Numbered from the stretch's first letter, positions 41,795-51,088 are shown. The stretch is 64,000 bases of DNA from Flavobacterium sp. A45 (GCF_002001005.1 NZ_MUNX01000059.1:62001-126000); one strand, 5' to 3'. The notes: generated from the letters alone by a model not told the origin. Program-made: numbers and translations.

Positions 41795-41802
41795 TAACTT
41801 TG
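41795..41802 (+). promoter_or_regulatory. -7 promoter box of the small HTH gene
   Basis: TAACTTTG matches TAnnTTTG exactly on the plus strand, 66 bp upstream of the GTG at 41869. No clear -33 element was found. Confidence 0.4.
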
Positions 41803-41868
41803 TTTTCATCGGGAGAAAGGTACTCAAAGCCCTATCCTAAGTATGGATAATGTATTAAAAGTAGCAGT

Positions 41869-42072
41869 GTGATAGCAGGAAACATCAGGGTATGTATTTA
41901 TCCAAAAGATGTACAACGTATTACCGGTAAAACATACAGACAGGCAAGGTTGTATTTAAACAAAATTAAAGACAACTTGAATAAAGAACCACATCAATTA
42001 ATTTCTATAGAGGAATTTTGTTCGTATTCAGGCCTTCAGCTAGAGCATGTTTTACGTTGTATAATCGGATAG
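41869..42072 (+). CDS. Small HTH-like protein
   Basis: A GTG at 41869 opens a 67-codon frame: IYPKDVQRITGKTYRQARLY, then LNKIKDNLNKEPHQLISIEEF and SYSGLQLEHVLRCI. The pattern (a helix-turn-helix with RITGK-x-Y-R-x-A, then ISIEEFC-x-Y-x-G-L) is common in small flavobacterial proteins thought to bind DNA, and is excisionase-like in size. A start codon other than GTG cannot be excluded. Confidence 0.6.
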   Translation: MIAGNIRVCIYPKDVQRITGKTYRQARLYLNKIKDNLNKEPHQLISIEEFCSYSGLQLEHVLRCIIG

Positions 42073-42232
42073 GAATCCTAGAATTAAAAGTCTATCACTC
42101 ACCTATAACACAACAATACCTGTTCACCAAGCAGTTCAAATAGGAATGCTAAGTGTATTCCAGTTTTCGTATCATTATAGTAAAACTCATTAATATACTT
42201 CAATCTCAACTACAGCAGTCATATTCACATTT

Positions 42233-42430
42233 TCATTGACACTCACCTCCATTTGAAATCAAAGTAGAAACTCTTTTACCTGCCAATTTTGAAAACGGTA
42301 ATTCACTTTGGAGCAATGATGAATTCAAAGCAACATCAGATTGTTTAACTTCTTCTACTAGCAAATCAGTTTTTAATGAATGTAAAAGTTCAGCTGCTTC
42401 CTTTAATTTTAACGCAGGGGGACCAGATAA
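42233..42430 (-). pseudogene. Possible gene remnant
   Basis: A 65-codon open frame on the minus strand has protein-like composition (LKEAAELLHSLKTDLLVEEV, split by VKQSD, then SKLAGKRVSTLISN) but no ATG and no nearby alternative start; a stop lies two codons before its first Leu. It may be the broken end of a longer gene lost at the tRNA boundary. The rest of 42073-42472 shows nothing. Confidence 0.25.
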
Positions 42431-42472
42431 GTATCAGCGTAAAATCAAATGCTAATCAGGCCTAAAAACAAA

Positions 42473-42498
42473 AAACCCTCAACGTTTGCTGAGGGTTT
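42473..42498 (-). terminator. Terminator of the tRNA-Ser gene
   Basis: AAACCCTCA (42473-42481) and TGAGGGTTT (42490-42498) form a perfect 9-bp stem. On the minus strand it directly follows the tRNA 3' end and is followed by a U-run (the A-rich stretch at 42464-42475). Confidence 0.7.
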
Positions 42499-42504
42499 AA
42501 ATAC

Positions 42505-42592
42505 TGGCGGAGAAAGAGGGATTCGAACCCCCGGACCTGTTACAGTCAACAGTTTTCAAGACTGCCGCATTCGACCGCTCTGCCATTTCTCC
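42505..42592 (-). tRNA. tRNA-Ser (anticodon TGA)
   Basis: The minus strand gives an 88-nt tRNA: acceptor stem GGAGAAA/TTTCTCC, anticodon arm CAGTCTTGAAAACTG with TGA in the loop, a long variable arm (class II, as in Ser), T-loop GGTTCGAATCC, and an encoded CCA (42505-42507). It decodes UCA. Its 3' end faces the accessory region, the side at which elements commonly insert. Confidence 0.95.
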
Positions 42593-42841
42593 AGTATGTC
42601 GCTTTCATTATCTGATTGCGAGTGCAAATATAAGAACCTTTTTTGGTTATGCAAATGTATTTTTAGAAAATTTACATCTATTTTTCAAGGAACTTTTTAA
42701 TTGTTTCATTTGCTTTGTTTTAGAATAGAAATATTTTAAAAAAAAGTTTTTGTAATAACGCTGTGATTTATAAATAGTGATTAATAATTGGCTTCGACCC
42801 ATTTTACAATTGCTTCTTTAGAAGAAAAATGATCAAAAAAA

Positions 42842-42868
42842 ATCCTTCAGAATATAATTCTGAAGGAT
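42842..42868 (-). terminator. Terminator of the ribBA operon
   Basis: ATCCTTCAGAAT (42842-42853), loop ATA and ATTCTGAAGGAT (42857-42868) form a perfect 12-bp stem 38 bp after the ribBA stop; the A-run at 42834-42842 gives the U-run on the minus strand. Confidence 0.8.
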
Positions 42869-42906
42869 CCTTTCAATTACTTTTTGCTAATTACTAGTCC
42901 CTAAAA

Positions 42907-44040
42907 CTAATACTTTACATAATCTTTAATTTCCAATCCGTATCCTATCATACCTACGCGTTTGGTTTGCTCGGTATTCGACAATAATCGAATTTTGGAG
43001 ATGTCTATATCGTGTAATATTTGGGCTCCAATACCAAAATCCTTATTATCCATCTTGATTTGTGGTGCTTTGAATTCCCCTTTGGCTTGCAAAACCTTAA
43101 GTTCTGAAATGCGGTTCAATAAATCTATTGATGCTACTTCTTGATTGATGAATAAAACCGCCCCTTTTCCCTCCTGATTAATCAACTGGAACATATCATC
43201 CAATTTCTTATTGGCATCATTGGTCAAAGTACCCAATATGTCATTGTTCACCGAAGTTGAGTTGATACGGGTTAATATTGGTTCGCCAATATTCCAAGTT
43301 CCCTTGGTCAAAGCGATGTGTATTTGTTTATTTGTTGTTTGTTGATACGCTCTAAGTCTAAAAGTACCAAAACGGGTTTCGATATCAAAATCTTCTTTCT
43401 TTACAATCAAACTGTCGTGCTGCATTCTGTAAGCAACCAACGCTTCAATAGAAACCAATTTTAAGTCAAATTTCTTAGCTACTTTCACCAATTGTGGCAG
43501 TCGAGCCATAGAACCGTCTTCATTCATGATTTCGACAATTACTCCCGCCGATTTAAATCCTGCCAAACGTGCAAAATCAATAGCAGCCTCCGTATGCCCC
43601 GTTCTTCTTAAAACCCCACCTTGTTTGGCAATCAATGGAAATATATGTCCAGGACGTGCTAAATCATGTGGTTTGGTATCTGAATTCACTAACGAAAGTA
43701 TTGTTTTGGCTCGATCAGAAGCCGAAATTCCTGTTGTTACCCCATTACCTCTTAAATCCACCGAAACCGTAAAAGCAGTTTCCATCGGATCGGTATTATT
43801 ACTGACCATCACATGCAATCCAAGTTCTTTGCATCGGCTTTCTGTTAATGGTGCACATATTAAACCGCGACCATGTGTAGCCATAAAGTTGATCATTTCG
43901 GGTGTTACTTTTTCGGCAGCAGCCAGAAAATCACCTTCATTTTCACGGTCTTCATCATCAACTACAATAATTACTTTGCCTTGACGAATATCTTCAATAG
44001 CTTCTTCTATTGTGTTGAGTTGTATTTTTGTGGTAGACAT
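42907..44040 (-). CDS. ribBA: 3,4-dihydroxy-2-butanone-4-phosphate synthase with degenerate GTP cyclohydrolase II domain
   Basis: Residues 1-205 are RibB, which makes the four-carbon unit of riboflavin from ribulose 5-phosphate: the acidic DDEDRENEGD (28-37), GHTEAAIDFARLAG and EIMNEDGSMAR motifs are intact. Residues 206-377 have the RibA fold (LTRINSTSVNNDILGT), but the zinc-binding Cys triad (normally in GSxRCDCGxQL) is missing, so the cyclohydrolase activity is probably lost, as in other Bacteroidota RibBA-like proteins that rely on another RibA. It starts 1 bp after lptG and is the last gene of the run. Confidence 0.92.
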   Translation of the reverse strand: MSTTKIQLNTIEEAIEDIRQGKVIIVVDDEDRENEGDFLAAAEKVTPEMINFMATHGRGLICAPLTESRCKELGLHVMVSNNTDPMETAFTVSVDLRGNGVTTGISASDRAKTILSLVNSDTKPHDLARPGHIFPLIAKQGGVLRRTGHTEAAIDFARLAGFKSAGVIVEIMNEDGSMARLPQLVKVAKKFDLKLVSIEALVAYRMQHDSLIVKKEDFDIETRFGTFRLRAYQQTTNKQIHIALTKGTWNIGEPILTRINSTSVNNDILGTLTNDANKKLDDMFQLINQEGKGAVLFINQEVASIDLLNRISELKVLQAKGEFKAPQIKMDNKDFGIGAQILHDIDISKIRLLSNTEQTKRVGMIGYGLEIKDYVKY

Positions 44041-44041
44041 C

Positions 44042-45493
44042 TTATTCTTTATTTTGAGATGGAATTATTTTTTGAAATACTTTTTGAAATACTTTTTGCA
44101 CAGGTGCCAAAATTACATCCATATTGATTAAACCAATATCATTCGTGGCACGATAAGTCAGTAAGATAGCCAGTGGCGTAAGAATTATGGATGACATCCA
44201 AGCCCCTAAAAAAGGCGACATACCATCCTCCTGAGAAATCCTTTTCCCAAAAGTATTTATAAAATGGAAGGATATAAAAATCAAAACAGCAAATACAATG
44301 GGCAAACCAAGGCCTCCTTTTCGGATGATCGCTCCCAATGGCGCTCCAATAAAAAACATTAGGAAACAGGCATAAACAATAACAAATTTGTCATTTAAAG
44401 ACAAAATATGGCTGTTTATATTCTTCTTCTTATTGTCAAGCTCGTTTCTTGTAGCGTCAATTGTATACAATGTACTTTGCACATTACTGCTGGCAGCTTT
44501 CAAAATTTCAACTTTCTTCTTGTTGTCGAAGAGCGCCAACAAGTTTTTCGCCAAAGGTTTTTTCTTTACAATTTGAGGGGCATTATTATCGACTAGAGTG
44601 CCAACTCTTGCTCCACTATTTTCAGAGAAAGACACAATCTCGGCATTTCTATTTTTATTTAAGGAATCCAATGTATATTTCAAATCACCAACATTCAGCA
44701 TCGAGTTGGTATTGGATACGGTTTCATCTTTTGTATCCACTTTATTCAATTGTGACAAATCAATATTGATTCGATACTTTTTAAAGGAACTTTTGGCAAA
44801 AGGCAATTTATCCCGATCCTCATATTTTTTTGGTACTATATCCTGATAATAATTACCGTCATTCAAAACCAACTGAAGTATACTCGTTTTATCGCTGCTG
44901 ATTAATTCTCCGTCTGTGGCTCGAATAACAGTTTTACTGCCGTCTCCATTTTGGTTTTTTTGATGAATAGTAATACCTGTTAGGTGATTGCCATTCTCCC
45001 CAGATTTTTTATTCACTTTAATATTATAAAGACCAACGTCACTAAACTGACCTTCTGCAATGGCAAGTGCCGGTTTTGCTTGAGCAATATTTTTTCTAAA
45101 ATTGATAAACTTAAATTCAGCGTATGGAATCACATTATTTGCAAAAAAAAAGGCCACAACACTCAATATTGCAATAGCAATTGTAAGGCTTCGCATGGCT
45201 CTTTGCAATGAAATACCAGAAGATTTCATAGCCGCAAATTCATAATGCTCTGATAGATTTCCAAAAGACATTATCGATGACAATAAAATGGATAGAGGCA
45301 AAACCAAAGGCACAATTCGAGGCATCGAAAAAGCCAAAAATTTAATGACCATCATGAAATCCAAATCTTTACCAGCCAATTCGGCAATAAACAACCAAAC
45401 TGTTTGCAGTATGAATACAAAAAAAAGGATAACAAATACCGTAGCAAATGTACCCAAGAATGTTTTTAATAAATATTTGTCTAGAATTTTCAC
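44042..45493 (-). CDS. lptG: LptF/LptG-family permease
   Basis: LptF and LptG form the membrane part of the ABC transporter that moves lipopolysaccharide from the inner membrane to the outer membrane. The 483-residue protein begins MKILDKYLLKTFLGTF, and has an N-terminal block of three TM segments (about 10-120) with LSEHYEFAAMKSSGISL, a periplasmic jellyroll-like domain (about 125-370), and three C-terminal TM segments (FFIGAPLGAIIRKGGLGLP). This is the YjgP/YjgQ layout. It is between lolA (8 bp upstream) and ribBA (1 bp downstream). Confidence 0.92.
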   Translation of the reverse strand: MKILDKYLLKTFLGTFATVFVILFFVFILQTVWLFIAELAGKDLDFMMVIKFLAFSMPRIVPLVLPLSILLSSIMSFGNLSEHYEFAAMKSSGISLQRAMRSLTIAIAILSVVAFFFANNVIPYAEFKFINFRKNIAQAKPALAIAEGQFSDVGLYNIKVNKKSGENGNHLTGITIHQKNQNGDGSKTVIRATDGELISSDKTSILQLVLNDGNYYQDIVPKKYEDRDKLPFAKSSFKKYRINIDLSQLNKVDTKDETVSNTNSMLNVGDLKYTLDSLNKNRNAEIVSFSENSGARVGTLVDNNAPQIVKKKPLAKNLLALFDNKKKVEILKAASSNVQSTLYTIDATRNELDNKKKNINSHILSLNDKFVIVYACFLMFFIGAPLGAIIRKGGLGLPIVFAVLIFISFHFINTFGKRISQEDGMSPFLGAWMSSIILTPLAILLTYRATNDIGLINMDVILAPVQKVFQKVFQKIIPSQNKE

Positions 45494-45501
45494 CTAAATA
45501 A

Positions 45502-46167
45502 TTAGTCTAATTTATTGATGTAATAGTTGGGATATTTGCTCGCAACAAAGGTAAACTGATTTTTCGGCAATGGCTGGTTCGTTTTAAAAGAATTAACCGT
45601 CAAGGTTGTTTTGGTTCCTTTCTTGGCAATTTCTATCACATTGTATATGTTATTGGTCTTGGTATCAATACCTACCAAAATTTCTTTCCTTTGATCTTTG
45701 GCATTGATCGGAACCAATTTAACATATTGTATTTTCTTACCATTCACATTTTGAACAATATCCATGGAGAATTTATAACCTGAATTGAAAAAAGTCAGCA
45801 TTTTTGATGGTGTAATTGCCGAATCATCTTTCTCATCCACTTTTGAAATAGTGATTTCCTCATCTTCAGGAACAATGGTGTAGTTTTTTTTACCGTCAAA
45901 AATTTTGGTAACTCCCATAAAATTCAACACATACTGATTCCCTTTCATCACAACAGTTCCTTTACTGTCCTGATTAATATTTTCTTTGGCGTTATTCAGA
46001 GAATATTTAAAGGCGATTGTAATATTATTGTAACTTTTTACTTTGGCAGTGACTTTATCCAATAAATCTTTTGCTTTCTTATCTTGTGCTTGAACTGAAA
46101 ATCCGATGAAAAAGACAACCAAAAGTCCCATTACCATTTTCATTCCAATTTTGTTTTGTAATCTCAT
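45502..46167 (-). CDS. lolA: LolA-like outer-membrane lipoprotein carrier
   Basis: The 221 residues have a signal peptide (MKMVMGLLVVFFIGFSVQAQ within an N-terminal tail) and a mature beta-rich body with KAKDLLDKVTAKVKSYNNI, FKYSLNN, GTVVMKGNQYVLNF and DGKKNYTIVPED, the LolA-type order. LolA carries lipoproteins through the periplasm. It lies 8 bp before lptG and downstream of ftsK; the ftsK-lolA gap holds repeats. Confidence 0.88.
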   Translation of the reverse strand: MRLQNKIGMKMVMGLLVVFFIGFSVQAQDKKAKDLLDKVTAKVKSYNNITIAFKYSLNNAKENINQDSKGTVVMKGNQYVLNFMGVTKIFDGKKNYTIVPEDEEITISKVDEKDDSAITPSKMLTFFNSGYKFSMDIVQNVNGKKIQYVKLVPINAKDQRKEILVGIDTKTNNIYNVIEIAKKGTKTTLTVNSFKTNQPLPKNQFTFVASKYPNYYINKLD

Positions 46168-46233
46168 TTGTTTTGTGTTTTGCTGTATGCTTATTAATGT
46201 ATTCTTGTATGTAATTGAGCTTTTTAATCATTT

Positions 46234-46353
46234 GGGCGTGACCCCATTGAGAAAAGGGGCTTACTGATAGCATCGCTTACAAAGCCCCTTTCCTCAACGG
46301 GGTCGGGCTATCCGCGCTACTTCGGTAGCTAGCTATTATCCCTCACGCATCCG
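46234..46353. repeat. Dispersed GC-rich repeat (GGGCGTG...TCGGGCTATCC type)
   Basis: GGGCGTGACCCC (46234-46245), a middle hairpin (AAAGGGGC/GCCCCTTT at 46254-46290), CGGGGTCGGGCTATCCGC, GCTACTTCGGTAGC (perfect hairpin, TTCG loop) and CCCTCACGC. I recall very similar elements in many flavobacterial genomes. It sits between ftsK and lolA. Confidence 0.65.
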
Positions 46354-46552
46354 TGTAATATCATATTTGGTGCAAATGTAAAGAGCTAAAAAATGTAAAG
46401 CATCTAAAAAAAAGCTAAATTTCTATTAAGAGTACCTTTTTATTACGATCATTCTTATTTCGTTATCGAATTTAAGCAAAGGCCAACCACTAAATAATTG
46501 AATAAGGATCTCGTAAGTTGTAATCTAAAATTTGCAACTTGGAATCTGCAAT

Positions 46553-46646
46553 CTTTATTCTTTTCTCTTTATTCTTTTCTCTTTATTCTTTTCTCTTTAT
46601 TCTAAAATCTGCAACCTGAAATCTGCAACCTGAAATCTGCAATCTA
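46553..46646. repeat. Two adjacent 14-bp tandem repeats
   Basis: CTTTATTCTTTTCT occurs 3.6 times (46553-46603) and is followed by AAATCTGCAACCTG 2.9 times (46605-46646), ending just before the ftsK stop. Such repeats may vary in length between strains. Confidence 0.7.
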
Positions 46647-46651
46647 AAATT

Positions 46652-49093
46652 CTAGCTTTCATTATTAAAAAACTGATCCAGTCCCGTCATATCCTGTATG
46701 TTCACACTTCTGGCTTTACTTCCTTCAAAAGGACCAACAATTCCGGCAGCTTCCAATTGATCAATCAATCGCCCTGCCCTATTGTAGCCTAGTTTCAGTT
46801 TTCGCTGCAATAACGAAGCCGATCCCTGTTGCGCATTTACTATTATTTCGGCTGCTTCCCTAAACAAACTGTCTCTTTCAGAAATATCCATCTCCAAATT
46901 AATTCCACTATCTTCTCCAATAAATTCAGGAAGTAAATAAGCTGTAGCATACGCTTTTTGCGAACCGATAAATTCCGTTATTTTTTCAACTTCGGGAGTA
47001 TCAATAAAGGCGCACTGTACACGAACTACATCATTTCCGTTTGTATATAACATATCTCCGCGTCCTATTAATTGATCAGCTCCTTGAGTATCCAAGATAG
47101 TTCTTGAATCTATTTTAGATGTTACTCTAAAAGCGATTCTAGCAGGAAAGTTGGCTTTAATCAAACCTGTAATTACATTCACCGATGGTCTCTGTGTCGC
47201 AATAATCAAATGAATTCCAATAGCACGAGCCAATTGTGCCAAACGGGCAATAGGTACTTCTACTTCTTTTCCTGCGGTCATAATCAAATCGGCAAACTCA
47301 TCAACTACCAATACAATATAAGGCAAAAATCGGTGCCCGTTCTCTGGGTTCAATTTTCTGCCTTTGAATTTTTCATTGTATTCCTTGATGTTTCTTACCA
47401 TCGCATCTTTCAAAAGCGAATAACGGTTATCCATTTCCACACAAAGCGAATTCAATGTGGCAACAACCTTAGCATTATCAGTGATAATGGCATCTTCTGT
47501 ATCGGGAAGCTTTGCGAGATAATGTCTTTCTATTTTATTGAAAAGTGTAAGCTCCACTTTTTTAGGATCCACCAATACAAATTTCACCTCAGCTGGATGT
47601 TTTTTGTATAAAAGCGAAGTCAAAACTGCATTCAATCCTACTGATTTTCCTTGTCCTGTAGCACCCGCCATCAATAAGTGGGGCATTTTGGCCAAGTCAA
47701 CCACAAAAGTTTCGTTAGAAATTGTTTTTCCAAGAGCAATAGGCAATTCCATTTCCGCTTCTTGAAATTTAGCAGAACCAATAACGCTTTTCATCGAAAC
47801 CATCGTTGGATTCTTGTTCGGAACCTCAATACCAATAGTTCCTTTTCCTGGTATAGGTGCAATAATACGAATCCCTAATGCCGAAAGTGACAAAGCAATA
47901 TCATCTTCCAAACTCTTAATCTTGGAAATACGAATTCCCGCTTCGGGTACAATTTCATATAAAGTTACCGATGGTCCAACAGTCGCTTTGATTTGCGCTA
48001 TTTCTATTTTGTAATTACGAAGCGTATCTACAATTTTATTTTTGTTTTCTTCCAGTTCTTCCTGGTTGATGGTAATACCACCAGTCGAATATTCTTTTAA
48101 TAAATCAATGGTTGGGTATTTGTAATTGGATAAATCCAAAGTTGGATCGAACAACCCAAAATCCGATACCAAACGCGAAGCCAGATTGTCTTCTATTATG
48201 TCTTCTTCGATGGCTTTTTCAATCACGAAAGCTTCTTCCTTTACAGGTTCTGCTTTAGGCAAAATATCCATTGGAAGTGGTTTGAGCGTAGGCTCCAAAT
48301 TGATTTCGGAAGCATTTGAAATTGTCGGTTTCAAAGCTTCTTTGTTGATTTCAAACTGTGATCCTGATGTTTTCAAATGGATATCATCCAATTCTTCAGC
48401 TTCAGCTTCTTCAACTGCAAATTCCTCAAGATTATAGACACTGTTATTAGTTGTCAATACTGAGCTTGTAGCCAGGTCCTCTTTGATTTCTTTTTTAGTA
48501 GTTTCAAAAAAGGATTGCACCTTTTCGGGTGACAACTGTAATTTGAAAATCAAATAAATAATCAATCCAAAAACTAAAACCAGAAGTGTTCCCGTTTTCC
48601 CGATGTAGTCTTGGAATAATAAATTCAATTCATATCCAATTGTTCCGCCCAATTCAGGCATTGAAGTGGCAAAAAAACCAAATAGAACCGATAAAATGAT
48701 AACTGCAAATAAATCCCAAAACCAAACTCCTTTCAGCTTTTTTATCGAAAGACTCAAAACCAAATACATTCCAGTTAGGAAAAATAAACGCACAAATAAA
48801 AAGGAGGCAATACCAAAACCTCGATACACGAATAAATCGGCAAGATAGGCTCCAAATTTACCCAACCAGTTTTGAACTTCTTCTTTACGGTCTGTTAATT
48901 CGGAAACAGCGCTTTGATCGATTTTTCCATAGATAAAAAAGGAAACAAATGCGACTAACAAAGCGATTGAAAATAATACCAAAAGAGATCCCAAAACAAT
49001 TTTGTGTTGTTTGGTGAATTCCCATGATCTTATGCCTTTAGATTCCGATTCTTTTTTTGTATCTGAAGATTCTTTTTTTGTAGATTTTGCCAT
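46652..49093 (-). CDS. ftsK: DNA translocase FtsK
   Basis: FtsK pumps DNA at the division septum and helps chromosome dimer resolution. The 813 residues have four N-terminal TM segments (about 30-190), an acidic linker (about 200-300), and the motor: Walker A GATGQGKSVGLN, Walker B ILVVDEFADLIM, and RPSVNVITGLIKANFPARIA. The C-terminal gamma winged helix is present (NAQQGSASLLQRKLKLGYNR, then AGRLIDQLE and GIVGPFEGSKAR). The linker is short compared with E. coli FtsK, as usual in Bacteroidota. It follows dgkA by 18 bp. Confidence 0.95.
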   Translation of the reverse strand: MAKSTKKESSDTKKESESKGIRSWEFTKQHKIVLGSLLVLFSIALLVAFVSFFIYGKIDQSAVSELTDRKEEVQNWLGKFGAYLADLFVYRGFGIASFLFVRLFFLTGMYLVLSLSIKKLKGVWFWDLFAVIILSVLFGFFATSMPELGGTIGYELNLLFQDYIGKTGTLLVLVFGLIIYLIFKLQLSPEKVQSFFETTKKEIKEDLATSSVLTTNNSVYNLEEFAVEEAEAEELDDIHLKTSGSQFEINKEALKPTISNASEINLEPTLKPLPMDILPKAEPVKEEAFVIEKAIEEDIIEDNLASRLVSDFGLFDPTLDLSNYKYPTIDLLKEYSTGGITINQEELEENKNKIVDTLRNYKIEIAQIKATVGPSVTLYEIVPEAGIRISKIKSLEDDIALSLSALGIRIIAPIPGKGTIGIEVPNKNPTMVSMKSVIGSAKFQEAEMELPIALGKTISNETFVVDLAKMPHLLMAGATGQGKSVGLNAVLTSLLYKKHPAEVKFVLVDPKKVELTLFNKIERHYLAKLPDTEDAIITDNAKVVATLNSLCVEMDNRYSLLKDAMVRNIKEYNEKFKGRKLNPENGHRFLPYIVLVVDEFADLIMTAGKEVEVPIARLAQLARAIGIHLIIATQRPSVNVITGLIKANFPARIAFRVTSKIDSRTILDTQGADQLIGRGDMLYTNGNDVVRVQCAFIDTPEVEKITEFIGSQKAYATAYLLPEFIGEDSGINLEMDISERDSLFREAAEIIVNAQQGSASLLQRKLKLGYNRAGRLIDQLEAAGIVGPFEGSKARSVNIQDMTGLDQFFNNES

Positions 49094-49111
49094 TCTTGAA
49101 TTTAATTGAAC

Positions 49112-49486
49112 CTATAAAAATTTTGGGATATAAATAATTAGACCAATTGCGATTGCTGTTAATGCAGCAAAAAATACTGCTCCAGCAGCAATATCTTTTA
49201 TAAAACCTATTCTTTCATGATAATTTGGGTGGATAAAATCGGCTATTTTTTCAACAGCGGTATTCAATCCTTCAATACTCATAATTAAACCGATGGCCAT
49301 AGTTTGAAAAAGCCATTCGGTAGTGGAAATATGAAAATAAAAACCGGCAATAGTCATAATGATTCCAATTGCAAATTGAACCATTATACTGTGCTCGGTC
49401 GTAATTAATTTTACGGCACCCAAAAAAGCGAATTTTACGCTTTTCAATCGGCCTGTAAGTAATGTATTGTCTTTTTTAAATTCCAT
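49112..49486 (-). CDS. dgkA: Diacylglycerol/undecaprenol kinase family protein
   Basis: The 124 residues match the DgkA-type trimeric membrane kinases: a basic N-terminus, TM segments (about 40-60, 62-82, 97-120) and the signature EGLNTAVEKIADF with KDIAAGAVFFAALTA. The enzyme phosphorylates diacylglycerol or undecaprenol at the inner membrane. It lies between tpx and ftsK on the same strand. Confidence 0.88.
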   Translation of the reverse strand: MEFKKDNTLLTGRLKSVKFAFLGAVKLITTEHSIMVQFAIGIIMTIAGFYFHISTTEWLFQTMAIGLIMSIEGLNTAVEKIADFIHPNYHERIGFIKDIAAGAVFFAALTAIAIGLIIYIPKFL

Positions 49487-49495
49487 TCTATTTTT

Positions 49496-49993
49496 TTAAA
49501 GTGCTGCTAAAGCCGCTTCGTAATTAGGCTCGTTTGCGATCTCAGCCACTTGTTCGGTATGAGTAACCACACCATTTTCGTCAACAACGATAATTACTCT
49601 TGAGTGCAATCCAGCCAATGGACCATCAACAATGTCTAAACCATTATTTTTTCCAAAAGCACCTTCTTGAAAATCAGATAGATTTACTACATTTTCAAGA
49701 CCTTCAGCACCACAAAAACGTTTTTGGGCAAAAGGTAAATCTCTTGAAATACATAAAACAGTAGTGTTTGCTAAATTACTTGCACTTTCGTTGAATTTTC
49801 TAACTGATGTGGCACAAGTTCCTGTATCGATACTTGGAAAGATATTTAAAACTAATTTTTTACCTGCAAAAGTACTTAAATCTGCAACTGACAAATCGTT
49901 TTGAACTAATTTAAAATCAGCTAGTTTCGAACCAACTTTTGGTAATTCACCTGAAGTATGTATTGGATTTCCTCCTAATGTTATAGTCGCCAT
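49496..49993 (-). CDS. tpx: Thiol peroxidase (Tpx)
   Basis: The ATG at 49993 (MATITLGGNPIHTSG) gives the standard 165-residue Tpx; the start at 50020 adds a non-conserved tail. It has the peroxidatic Cys in FPSIDTGTCATSVRKFN, the resolving Cys in LPFAQKRFCGAEG, and the family's N-terminal GNPIHTSGELPKVG. It removes hydrogen and organic peroxides using thioredoxin. It is followed by dgkA (9 bp). Confidence 0.95.
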   Translation of the reverse strand: MATITLGGNPIHTSGELPKVGSKLADFKLVQNDLSVADLSTFAGKKLVLNIFPSIDTGTCATSVRKFNESASNLANTTVLCISRDLPFAQKRFCGAEGLENVVNLSDFQEGAFGKNNGLDIVDGPLAGLHSRVIIVVDENGVVTHTEQVAEIANEPNYEAALAAL

Positions 49994-50209
49994 AGTGTTT
50001 GTTTTTTTAATGAGGTTCAAAAGTAAGGATTAATATTTGAATCTAAAAGAATTTGTTTTTTTGAGTTGTGCCAGTGACTTATCAATGATTCTGCAAACCA
50101 TTCAGTGGTCTAAAATCTGGTCATCTTTCCACCTTTCTCTACAAAATATTTTATTGCTATTTAGTGCAAAAACTTTAAACAAGTGCTACAACTTTTGGCT
50201 CCATATTTA

Positions 50210-51088
50210 TCAAAATTTAGACTTTGGCAAGGGGACAAACTCTGTTTCATTGAGTACTTTCGGAAATTTTTGATCGATCCAATCCTGTTTGGCTTTTTCA
50301 ATAACGGCTTTATCCGAATGAACAAAATTCCAATAGATGAAATGCTCTTCCGGAAAGGGTTCGCCACCAAAAATATAAACCGTACAGTTTTCGCTCATCT
50401 CAAACTGACAAAGACTACTTTCCTTGGCCACCAAAATTTGTTTTGAAGCATAGGTGTTTCCGTCATTTTTGATTTCGCCTTCCAAAATATACAAAGCACT
50501 TTCCCCAAACAGATCTTTACCAATATTCAACGCGGCTGGACTGGTACTTTTAATTTCGATTAAGTACAAAGGGCTGTAAACGGGTACAGGCGATTCTTTC
50601 CCAAAAGCTTTGCCGGCAATGAGTTTTATGGAAACGTTATCCTGTTGCCATTCAGGGATGTCTTTGGCTTCAATATGGAAGAAAGACGGTTCTATATTTT
50701 CCATTGCCTTGGGCAATGCTACCCAAATTTGCAAACCATGCAGACTTTTATCGGTAGTTCTCAAACACTCGGGTGTCCGCTCTGAATGAACGACTCCTCT
50801 TCCGGCAGTCATCCAGTTTACGGCTCCCGGCGTAATTTCCATTTCGGTGCCAATACTGTCACGATGTAATATAGCTCCCTCAAATAAATAGGTAAGAGTC
50901 GAAAGTCCAATATGCGGATGTGGGCCAACATCCAAGTTTTGGTAATCTTTAAATTGTGCTGGTCCCATGTGATCCAAAAAAACAAAAGGTCCTACGGCAC
51001 GCTTTTCGCGAAAGGGCAACAACCTGCCTACTAAAAAATTTCCAATATCAGCAGCTCTTTCTTCTATGATTAATCCAATGTTTGACAT
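50210..51088 (-). CDS. Pirin family protein
   Basis: The ATG at 51088 (MSNIGLIIEERAADIGNF) gives a 292-residue pirin; the longer version has no family match at its start. Two cupin domains are visible, with metal ligands in GPHPHIGLSTLTYLFEG and HSERTPE. Bacterial pirins are iron-binding cupins, some with quercetinase activity, others regulatory. It stands alone, facing away from copA. Confidence 0.88.
   Translation of the reverse strand: MSNIGLIIEERAADIGNFLVGRLLPFREKRAVGPFVFLDHMGPAQFKDYQNLDVGPHPHIGLSTLTYLFEGAILHRDSIGTEMEITPGAVNWMTAGRGVVHSERTPECLRTTDKSLHGLQIWVALPKAMENIEPSFFHIEAKDIPEWQQDNVSIKLIAGKAFGKESPVPVYSPLYLIEIKSTSPAALNIGKDLFGESALYILEGEIKNDGNTYASKQILVAKESSLCQFEMSENCTVYIFGGEPFPEEHFIYWNFVHSDKAVIEKAKQDWIDQKFPKVLNETEFVPLPKSKF

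Noticed and set aside
42505..42592. An attachment-site direct repeat of the tRNA-Ser 3' end
   Set aside because: I did not find a second copy of the tRNA 3' end within the window; it may lie outside.
42449..42700. An 83-codon plus-strand frame across the tRNA
   Set aside because: It is the complement of tRNA-Ser, which explains the sequence.
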